A stretch of 36,892 bases of DNA from Planctomycetota bacterium (GTDB taxonomy: Bacteria > Planctomycetota > Phycisphaerae > WQYP01). The stretch spans positions 1 through 36,892 of the forward strand of contig JAJZNX010000066.1 in NCBI GenBank assembly GCA_021852275.1, read 5' to 3'. Below are positions 17,548 to 24,537 of this stretch, in pieces. Under the pieces are notes generated by a model. That model saw only the letters and a list, made by a program, of their open reading frames with translations. It made no database searches and was not told the DNA's origin. The position numbers and the translations under genes are program-made. The stretch's first letter is position 1. Each line of letters starts with the position of its first letter.

Positions 17548-17694
17548 CTATCAGCGATCCGCGGTCAGCTTTCAGCGGTGAGGATGGCTGCGGTCCCAGG
17601 GGATAATTTTGCATTTGAGAATAGTCTTGCTCCCATGGCAGGCAAGATGTCCGCCCGCAAAGGTCGCGTCAGGTAAGAGTAGCCGCTGCACGGC

Positions 17695-17714
17695 CACAGA
17701 CAGGAATATCTGTG
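17695..17714. repeat. Inverted repeat upstream of radA
   Basis: CACAGA - 8 bases - TCTGTG, 54 bases before the radA start. Position is compatible with an operator. No known motif recognised. Confidence 0.3.
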
Positions 17715-17754
17715 TTGCGTTGATGCGATTGGGCACGGCAGGGGACAAAAACAG

Positions 17755-17760
17755 TATAAT
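17755..17760 (+). promoter_or_regulatory. Predicted -10 element of radA, leaderless start
   Basis: Perfect TATAAT ending seven bases before the radA ATG (17768). Transcription would start at about the A of ATG, and there is no Shine-Dalgarno sequence in between. No strong -35 is visible. Confidence 0.45.
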
Positions 17761-17767
17761 CCCGGCC

Positions 17768-19186
17768 ATGGCCAAACCTAAAACTTATTTTGTGTGCCGA
17801 TCTTGTGGTGCAATGCAGCCCAAATGGATGGGCAAATGTCCGGACTGCGATTCCTGGGATTCTCTGGAACAAATCACCGAAGCTGCCCAGGACCCGCATC
17901 GGCCGCGGGGCGTAGTCAATTCTTCTGGAAAATCCACCTGGGGTCCAGATGCCGGCGATCAGGATGCGCAGGCTTTACCGGTGGATCAGATACCGGAACT
18001 GGAAGTGGCCCGCATGCCTACCGGCATGGCGGAGTTTGACCGGGTGCTGGGCGGCGGGGTGGTACCCGGCTCGGCGATATTGCTGGGCGGGAATCCGGGG
18101 ATTGGAAAATCCACGTTGATGATTCAGGCCGGCGATCAGATGGCCCGCCAGGGGCGGTTGGTGCTGTACGTAACCAGCGAGGAATCCGCCCAGCAGATTC
18201 AACTGCGGGCCAGGCGGCTGGGGGCCGGCCACGGCAACCTGCTGATTCTGGCACAAAGCAATCTGGAACACATCAGCCGGGCCATACAAAAACATCGGCC
18301 GCATTTGTGTATCATCGATTCAGTGCAGATGATTTATGAACCATCCAATTTATCGGCCCCCGGATCTATTTCCCAGCTCAAAGACTGCTGCACAGAAATG
18401 GTGGCCCTGGCCAAGGCCGGCGGCAGCGCGGTGTGCCTGGTGGGACATGTTACCAAACAGGGAATGCTGGCCGGGCCGAAATTGCTGGAACACGTGGTAG
18501 ATACCGTACTGTACTTTGAAGGGGACACGCACCATGACCATCGGATTGTACGTTGCGTAAAAAATCGCTACGGTAACACCCTGGAAGTGGGATTGTTCCG
18601 CATGGGCCTGCGTGGACTGGACCCCATTGAAAATGCTGCCCTGATATTTCTGGAATCTCATTCGGGCCTGGCGTGCGGCAGCGTGGTTACGGCGGCATTG
18701 CAGGGTACACGGGTGCTGCCGGTGGAAATTCAGGCCCTTACCGCGGAAAGTATGCTGGGGGCGGCGCGGCGAAAGGTAAGCGGGTGCGATGCCAACCGAG
18801 TGGCCATGATTATTGCAGTGCTGGAAAAACGTGCGGGTCTGCGGCTGGTGGATCGCGATGTGTTTGCCAATGTGGTTGGCGGAATCAAGATTGCCGATCC
18901 ATCCGCAGATGCCGCCATCGCTTTGGCCATTGCCGGTTCGCATACCAGACGCGGCCTGCCGGCACGCAGCCTGGTGATGGGTGAACTGGGTTTGCTGGGA
19001 GAATTTCGAGCCATCAGCTATCTGCCGCAACGGCTGGGCGAAGCGGCCCGGCTGGGTTTTAAGCACGTACTGATAGCCGGCCCCAACAGTTCTGCCGACC
19101 GACAGGCGGTGGCCGATGCCCAAAAAGCCGGCATGGAAGTGCATATTTGCCGCAGCCTGGATGACGGCTTGGCACTACTGCAATAA
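17768..19186 (+). CDS. radA: DNA repair protein RadA (Sms)
   Basis: RecA-like helicase that promotes branch migration in homologous recombination and repair; cytoplasmic. The 472 residues show all expected parts in order: N-terminal four-cysteine zinc finger (C10, C13, C24, C27: CRSCGAMQPKWMGKCPDC), Walker A GGNPGIGKST (107-116), Walker B LCIIDSVQM, the RadA-specific KNRYG motif (265-269), and a C-terminal Lon-protease-like domain (DPSADAAIALAIA ... GELGLLGEFRAI). ATG 17768 is chosen because the zinc finger begins right after it; the longer frame upstream has no similarity. There is no ribosome binding site, but a TATAAT sits just before the start, so the message may be leaderless. It converges on cinA. 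Confidence 0.96.
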   Translation: MAKPKTYFVCRSCGAMQPKWMGKCPDCDSWDSLEQITEAAQDPHRPRGVVNSSGKSTWGPDAGDQDAQALPVDQIPELEVARMPTGMAEFDRVLGGGVVPGSAILLGGNPGIGKSTLMIQAGDQMARQGRLVLYVTSEESAQQIQLRARRLGAGHGNLLILAQSNLEHISRAIQKHRPHLCIIDSVQMIYEPSNLSAPGSISQLKDCCTEMVALAKAGGSAVCLVGHVTKQGMLAGPKLLEHVVDTVLYFEGDTHHDHRIVRCVKNRYGNTLEVGLFRMGLRGLDPIENAALIFLESHSGLACGSVVTAALQGTRVLPVEIQALTAESMLGAARRKVSGCDANRVAMIIAVLEKRAGLRLVDRDVFANVVGGIKIADPSADAAIALAIAGSHTRRGLPARSLVMGELGLLGEFRAISYLPQRLGEAARLGFKHVLIAGPNSSADRQAVADAQKAGMEVHICRSLDDGLALLQ

Positions 19187-19292
19187 AGGTATATCTGGCC
19201 TGGATCGCGGCGGCACCAAGGGGTGGTGGGTTGGGGCATCAGGGCTTAAGGCATTGCCTGTTGAATACGGCGGAAGGGGTATACGTAAGTGC

Positions 19293-20549
19293 CTAAGCCA
19301 GTACGGTATCCGGGTCCAGACCCAGCAGGTGCAGACGCAGCATGGTCATGGCCATTTGGGCGCCACGGCGGCGGATACCACCGCGATCACCGGTAAAAAC
19401 ATTTCGCCGGACAAAGATGCCCTTTGGCCCGGCCAAACCTATATAAACCAGCCCCACGGGTTTTTCGGCGGTACCACCGTCCGGGCCGGCGATGCCGGTA
19501 ATGGATAAGGCCCATTGGCTGGCGGCTTTATGCATGGCCCCATGGGCCATGGCCCCGGCCACCGGTTCGCTCACGGCACCATGCGTTTGTAAAAGCTCCG
19601 GCGAAACACCTAAGTCGTCAATTTTGCTGCGATCACTGTAGGTAACCCAGCCGCGCTGAAAGTAACGCGATGCACCCGGCACACGGGTGAGCATCTGGGC
19701 CAGAAGGCCACCGGTGCAGCTTTCGGCCACGGCAATGGTGGCACCATATTGGTTGAGCAGCGCGGCCAGGGCTTGTTCCAGGGATTGATCCTGCTGGGAA
19801 AAGATGGCGTGGCCAAGGCGGTTGATAATTTTTGCCCGCGCTTCGTGGACCATCGCATCGGCATGGGCCGCCGGGCCACGGGCGTAAATCCGCACGGAAA
19901 CCACACCTTCATGCACGGTGGTGCCGATGGATGGGTTAGCTCCGCGCACCATCAGATCGGCAATGCGCTGGCCGATGACCGATTCCCCGATGCCAAAGGT
20001 GTTAAGCCGATACGTGCGTGTTACCATGTCTTTGCTGTACCGGCCCAGGCGGGGCAGAATGGATTCGATAAACATGGCCTGCATTTCAGAGGGAACCCCG
20101 GGCACCACGAAAATATCCGTTGATCCGGTGGTAGCAAATAGGCCCGGTGCGGTGCCGCAGGAATTGGGCAGGCACTGCCCGGTTTGCGGGCGCTGCGCCT
20201 GGCGGCGATTGCTGGGAGCCATGGGCCGATGAATCCGCTGAAAAAACGCTGCCAACTGGCCAAGGGCCGCCGTGTCTTCCACCAGGGTTGTACCCAGAGC
20301 TGCCGCCAGAGCCTCGCGGGTAACATCGTCGAGTGTTGGCCCGAGTCCGCCGGAAATCAGCACCAGCGGGCATTGGCTGCACGCCTCGCGGATGGCTGTG
20401 GCAATGGTATTTTGATCGTCCCCAACGGTTACCTGCCGCAGGGTGGAAATGCCGATGCTTGAAAGCTGCCGACTAAGCCAGGTGGCGTTGGTGTTCACGG
20501 TAAGGCCGGAAACCAATTCATCGCCGATGGATAAAATGATAGCGGACAT
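19293..20549 (-). CDS. cinA: CinA family protein (nicotinamide-nucleotide amidase)
   Basis: Two-domain protein of the pyridine nucleotide salvage pathway. The N-terminal MoeA/MogA-like domain (ILSIGDELVSGLTVNTNATWLS ; SGGLGPTLDDVTREA ; VPGVPSEM) is linked to ADP-ribose pyrophosphatase activity in some members. The C-terminal CinA domain (VAESCTGGLLAQMLT, RGWVTYSDRSKIDDLGV, GAVSEPVAGAMA, ITGIAGPDGGTAEKPVGLVY) deamidates NMN to nicotinate mononucleotide. 418 residues is the full normal size, and the serine and lysine of the amidase site are present in the first two C-terminal motifs. The start has AGGAG upstream. It converges on radA with 106 bases between stops, and is divergent from hisD. Originally named for competence damage; a role in competence here is not implied. 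Confidence 0.94.
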   Translation of the reverse strand: MSAIILSIGDELVSGLTVNTNATWLSRQLSSIGISTLRQVTVGDDQNTIATAIREACSQCPLVLISGGLGPTLDDVTREALAAALGTTLVEDTAALGQLAAFFQRIHRPMAPSNRRQAQRPQTGQCLPNSCGTAPGLFATTGSTDIFVVPGVPSEMQAMFIESILPRLGRYSKDMVTRTYRLNTFGIGESVIGQRIADLMVRGANPSIGTTVHEGVVSVRIYARGPAAHADAMVHEARAKIINRLGHAIFSQQDQSLEQALAALLNQYGATIAVAESCTGGLLAQMLTRVPGASRYFQRGWVTYSDRSKIDDLGVSPELLQTHGAVSEPVAGAMAHGAMHKAASQWALSITGIAGPDGGTAEKPVGLVYIGLAGPKGIFVRRNVFTGDRGGIRRRGAQMAMTMLRLHLLGLDPDTVLA

Positions 20550-20649
20550 GCGTTGGAATCTCCTGAAAGCGTTTAGTCCGAAGCCTCTTGGTCAGCCGCA
20601 GTGATTTTCGCACCGGTTTTTGTCACACCGGCGGCGGTGAGCCACAGTT

Positions 20650-20669
20650 TCGCAAGGCCGTTCTTGCGA
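20650..20669. promoter_or_regulatory. Palindrome upstream of hisD
   Basis: Perfect inverted repeat TCGCAAG - 6 bases - CTTGCGA in the gap between divergent cinA and hisD, directly followed by an AT-rich -10-like stretch (TAAGATAATAA, 20671-20681) about 70 bases before hisD. Looks like a repressor site over a promoter. Confidence 0.4.
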
Positions 20670-20748
20670 CTAAGATAATAAAGGCTTTGCGGCGGGCGGG
20701 AAACACACTGAAGTTGACCGCTGCGGCTTACAGCCGGATAAGGACAAC

Positions 20749-22092
20749 ATGACAGCGTTACCGATTCTTTATACCAGCCGTCCGGCAGACCAGCTTCGCC
20801 TGGCGCAAATTAAGCAGCGGCTCTCGTTGCGTCCAATGCTGCTGGAAGATGCGCAGGCGGAAGGCAAAGACTCCAGTGCCGGGCAGGTGCGGCAAATAAT
20901 CCGCCAGGTTTGGAGTGAGGGGGACGCCGGGGTGGTGGACTGTATCCGGCGTTTTGAAAACGTGGTGCTCAAGGCCGAGCAACTGCGCGTGCCGGCAGAG
21001 CATATTGCTGCCGCCCGCGCCCAGGCAGATCCGGCGTTTGTTGCGGCAATGACCACGGCCATTGCCAATGTCCGCCGCTATCAACAGGCCATGTTGCCGG
21101 TAGCCCCCGCGGCGCTAACACCGGTGGGATCCATGGACGGCCGTGGCCGCCTGGCGGTACGTTATGTGCCGCTGGACCGCGTTGGTTTGTATATTCCGGG
21201 CGGAGCGGCGGCGTACCCGTCGAGTGTGATTATGACGGCAGTGCCGGCCCAGGTTGCCGGGGTTAAAAGCATCTGCATGACCACGCCTCTGCGGGAAGGG
21301 AAGGTTTCAGCGGCGGTGCTGGCTGCGGCGGCGCTGGTGGGTATTGACGAAATTTATACCATAGGCGGAGCCCAGGCCATTGCCGCGTTGGCCCTGGGAA
21401 CCGCCACAATTCCCGCGGTGGATAAAATTGTCGGGCCGGGCAATACCTGGGTGCAACTGGCCAAAAAAGAGCTGTTTGGCATAGTGGATATTGACAGCTT
21501 CGCCGGGCCAAGCGAAGTGGTGGTGCTGGCGGATGAATTGGCGGATGCGGAGATAGCCGCCGCGGAACTGCTGGCCCAGGCCGAACATGCGCCTGGCAGT
21601 TGCCTGCTGGTAACAAGTTCAGAATCGCTGGCCCGCGCGGTGCAGGTGCAGGTGGATCGGCAGTTGTCGCTTCTTTCACGCTGCGCCATTACCATCAAGG
21701 CCCTGGAATTTGCCAGCGCGGTAATTGTGGTAGAAAGTCCATCTGCGGCTATTGAGATGGTCAACGCCCTGGCCCCGGAGCACCTGCAGATCATGACGCG
21801 CGACGGTGCCGGAGATGCGGCGAAAATTCGTCATGCCGGGGCAATTTTTATTGGCGCCGCTACGCCGGTAGCCGCCGGCGATTATCTGGCGGGTCCATCG
21901 CACGTACTGCCGACATCGGGAACGGCGCGATTTTTCAGCGGCCTTTCGGCGGAAAGTTTCCGCAAGCGCATCAGCGTGGTGGAATTCGATGCTGCCGCAC
22001 TGGCCGCCTGCGCCCCGGCCATTGAAACGCTGGCCATGGCAGAAGGCTTTGACGGACACGCCCGGTCCGTGGCGGTAAGAAATCGCAGTTGA
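20749..22092 (+). CDS. hisD: Histidinol dehydrogenase
   Basis: Zinc enzyme catalysing the last two steps of histidine synthesis, oxidising L-histidinol to L-histidine with two NAD. The 447 residues carry the family blocks VGLYIPGGAAAYPSSVIMTA, GVDEIYTIGGAQAIAALA-like (GIDEIYTIGGAQAIAALA here), KIVGPGN and DIDSFAGPSEV. The zinc ligands fall in AQAEH (about 277 and 280), the aspartate of AGDYLAGPSH (about 377) and the histidine of EGFDGHARSV near the C-terminus. The catalytic Glu-His pair is in APEHLQIM. AAGGA precedes the ATG. No other his genes are in the window, which suggests a scattered his pathway. Its TGA overlaps an ATG of the lpxI frame, so the two genes are probably co-transcribed. 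Confidence 0.96.
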   Translation: MTALPILYTSRPADQLRLAQIKQRLSLRPMLLEDAQAEGKDSSAGQVRQIIRQVWSEGDAGVVDCIRRFENVVLKAEQLRVPAEHIAAARAQADPAFVAAMTTAIANVRRYQQAMLPVAPAALTPVGSMDGRGRLAVRYVPLDRVGLYIPGGAAAYPSSVIMTAVPAQVAGVKSICMTTPLREGKVSAAVLAAAALVGIDEIYTIGGAQAIAALALGTATIPAVDKIVGPGNTWVQLAKKELFGIVDIDSFAGPSEVVVLADELADAEIAAAELLAQAEHAPGSCLLVTSSESLARAVQVQVDRQLSLLSRCAITIKALEFASAVIVVESPSAAIEMVNALAPEHLQIMTRDGAGDAAKIRHAGAIFIGAATPVAAGDYLAGPSHVLPTSGTARFFSGLSAESFRKRISVVEFDAAALAACAPAIETLAMAEGFDGHARSVAVRNRS

Positions 22093-22115
22093 TGGCGGCG
22101 GATGAGGCGACTGAC

Positions 22116-22964
22116 ATGACGCAGCAGGAAGACAAGGGAGTTATCGGCGTGATTGCCGGTGAAGGAATGTTGCCCGTGGCGGTGGTGCGGAACCTCAAGA
22201 TGGCGGGACATCGCGTGGTGTGCGCAGGGCTGCATGGGCAAAGCCGGGAAGACTTGCTGCGGCCGCTGTGCGATCATTTTTCGCGTGTTGGGCTGATCCG
22301 TATTAACCAGTGGATACGGGTATTGCGGCGGCATGGTGCCACCCGGGCCATTATGGTAGGCCGCGTAGCCAAGGAAAGACTTTATGCACCATTTCATCTG
22401 CTGCGGTATATTCCGGACTGGCGATTTTTTCGGATTTATTTTGGCCGCCTGCGGCACGACAAACGCAGTGCCAATTTGCTCCGGGCGGTCGCGGATGAAT
22501 TGGCCAGCGGTGGAGTAATGCTTATTGACGCTAGAAATCATATTCCCGAATTACTGGCTGATGTCGGTGTGATGACGCGGCGCCGCCCCACTGCCGAAAT
22601 TATGGCCGATACCGAATTTGCCTGGCCGTTGCTGCAGCGCATCAACGAGCTGTTGATCGGGCAATGTGTAAGCTGCCTGAACCGGGAAATTATTGCCGTG
22701 GAAGCGGTAGAAGGCACCGACCGCATGATTGAACGCACCCATACCCTGTGCCCGCGGGGCGGCTGGATTTTGTGCAAGGCCAGCAATCCGAATCAGGATG
22801 TGCGTTTTGATTTGCCCACGGTGGGTCCGGCGACCATTGAAAATCTCCAACGATCTGGAGCATCGGCCCTGATTCTGCAGGCGGGAAAAACGATCATGCT
22901 GGAAAAGCCGGCGCTGCTGAAATTGGCGGATGAACTGGGCATCGTGGTGGTGGGACGGGAATAA
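22116..22964 (+). CDS. lpxI: UDP-2,3-diacylglucosamine pyrophosphatase LpxI
   Basis: Cleaves UDP-2,3-diacylglucosamine to lipid X and UMP in lipid A synthesis; replaces LpxH in many bacteria. The N-terminal domain begins GVIGVIAGEGMLPVAVVRN. The C-terminal catalytic domain has the family blocks IIAVEAVEGTDRMIERT, NPNQDVRFDLPTVGPATIEN and ILQAGKTIML. 282 residues from ATG 22116 is the usual size. That start has GAGG eight bases upstream; an earlier ATG at 22092 overlaps the hisD stop (TGATG) but has no ribosome binding site, so translational coupling could favour either. The gene indicates an outer membrane with lipid A in this organism. The rhomboid-like gene follows after 70 bases. Confidence 0.92.
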   Translation: MTQQEDKGVIGVIAGEGMLPVAVVRNLKMAGHRVVCAGLHGQSREDLLRPLCDHFSRVGLIRINQWIRVLRRHGATRAIMVGRVAKERLYAPFHLLRYIPDWRFFRIYFGRLRHDKRSANLLRAVADELASGGVMLIDARNHIPELLADVGVMTRRRPTAEIMADTEFAWPLLQRINELLIGQCVSCLNREIIAVEAVEGTDRMIERTHTLCPRGGWILCKASNPNQDVRFDLPTVGPATIENLQRSGASALILQAGKTIMLEKPALLKLADELGIVVVGRE

Positions 22965-23034
22965 GGGGCCTCGCCAAAATAAATTCATGTTTTACGGCGC
23001 AGGAGTTTTGGCCAGGGCACCAGGGATTTCATGA

Positions 23035-23810
23035 ATGCAGCTGACACGGCAAATTAAAAACAATCTGGCCCGCATGGCCATTCCGCGACTGACCCTGTGG
23101 TTGATCGGCGGGCAACTGCTGATGTTTGGGCTGCATTATAGCGATCCGCGAGTTGTTGACGCTCTGGTGTTGATTCCATCTGCGGTGCTGGCGGGGCAAT
23201 GGTGGCGACTTTTAACCTTTCTATTCATTCCGATGTCACTGCACCCCCTGTGGCTGCTGCTGGATATGTATGTTTTCTGGCTGATCGGTACTGCCCTGGA
23301 AAATACCTGGGTGCGCCGCGATATAACCTATTTCTGCTGATTGGATACGTAGCCACAGCCGCGGCAGCTTTAATCGTTCCTTATGGCGTGGCCAGCAACG
23401 GATTTCTCTACGGGTCTACCTTTCTGGCTTTTGCCTTTATCTATCCGGATTTTCTTTTTTATCTGTTTTTTGTGCTACCCGTGCGGGTCAAATATCTGGC
23501 CTGGGCAACTTGGGGCATTTATATTCTGCTGTTCATGAATGGTACGTGGATGACACGAGTACTGATTTTGGCTGCGGTGCTGAATTTCTTATTGTTTTTT
23601 CACCGGGAAATCTGGCAACGTATTCGCCACGGCCATCACCACATGACACGCAAGGCCGCTGCCGCAGCGGCTGAACCGATCATGCACCGGTGCACTTTGT
23701 GCGGTATTACCGACCGCAGCCACCCCCAGATGGAATTCCGCTATTGCACCAGGTGCACGGGCGCGTTGTGCTATTGCCTTAACCACATCAACGCTCACCA
23801 GCACCGCTGA
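23035..23810 (+). pseudogene. Rhomboid-like membrane protein with zinc tail, frameshifted
   Basis: Two overlapping frames make one protein. Frame one (23035-23340) gives two rhomboid-like helices and ends just after GTALENTW. Frame three continues RYNLFLLIGYVATAAAAL, further helices, PVRVKYLAW and a Cys/His-rich tail (CTLCGIT ... FRYCTRC ... YCLNHINAHQH) that should bind zinc. Adding one G to the TGGG at 23308-23311 restores W-G-A-P-R-Y-N-L-F, matching the usual rhomboid pattern of a tryptophan-glycine before the third helix. The position of the rhomboid catalytic serine (GxSG) reads NGFLYGST, so even the restored protein is probably a non-proteolytic relative. It is either a real loss-of-function or a sequence error. 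The gene follows lpxI on the same strand with AGGGA before ATG 23035. Confidence 0.75.
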
Positions 23811-24537
23811 AGAGATTCAAGAAAGGCCGCGCGGTATTTTCACTGACGATTGTTGCGGCAGTGGCAGAAACGCAGTTGTTTAACCGGAAAGCCAGGCCCA
23901 GATGGTTATGCGCTGTATCCATCCGCTGCACGTTACCAACAACACCGGTTCCCGGCGCGGTTATGGTAGCACGGGCTTGTTGGATTAAAACAGCAGAGCG
24001 ATTTGTCGCTTAGTAGAAAAGCACGTACAGTAGAAACGTGCTCCAGAATATCAGCAATCCATCGACCGCGAGACGGGCGGGCAGGTAAGCCAACAATCGA
24101 CCGCCGTCGCGAGCCTCCCACCACGCCAAGACCAACAGACCAACGGGCATACACACCGCCGCCGCATGTTTTCCACCTCCGGCCTACGCCAGAGTGCGAG
24201 GCCGCGAAGTGAAAACAGAAAAAAAGCCCTCCGTTTGAGCCGGGGATGTCCGTGTCAGCGGAGGCGACTGTCCGCACAGTGTCTAGATTACGTTGCTTTC
24301 TGATTTACTCGAGCCGATCGTGGCGGCCCCCAATTTGTCGGGCAGTTTCGGGTGGTTTGCCGGGAGCAGTTTATCTCGTTGCTGCCAGCGAACCTGCATC
24401 CCCAGCGGTTAAACCAACAAACCGGCAGCAAGAAGCTCCATGGCATTAAAACTTTGTTTGCCATACCATAATCAATCGACGTCGCCTTCAAGGGTCGGCC
24501 ATCGAAGGGCGGGCATCGCTTAAAAAGGAATTGCAAC
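23811..24537. other. 727-base gap, mostly without recognisable content
   Basis: Contains only the possible small minus-strand protein at 24010-24150 and, near 24213-24255, a T7 run on the minus strand next to an imperfect GCCTCCG / CGGAGGGC stem that could be a weak terminator. A CATAAT near 24462 might serve the GH38 gene, but its -35 is poor. No RNA gene seen. Confidence 0.4.
24010..24150 (-). CDS. Possible small hydrophobic protein (46 residues)
   Basis: Minus-strand frame MPVGLLVLAWWEARDGGRLL... ending in a hydrophobic segment GLLIFWSTFLLYVLFY just before the stop. Composition is convincingly protein-like, with one likely membrane helix at the C-terminus and a short hydrophobic start. 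GGAGGTGG lies about 20 bases upstream, too far for an ideal ribosome binding site. It may be a real small membrane protein or the tail of a decayed gene, since the frame upstream closes with TAG. I do not recognise a family. Confidence 0.3.
   Translation of the reverse strand: MPVGLLVLAWWEARDGGRLLAYLPARLAVDGLLIFWSTFLLYVLFY

Noticed and set aside
17548-17620. Short direct repeats of TCAGC after the cold-shock gene
   Set aside because: Too short and imperfect to call a terminator or repeat element; no T-tract.
18350-19144. Minus-strand frame opposite radA
   Set aside because: radA on the other strand has every family motif; this frame has none.
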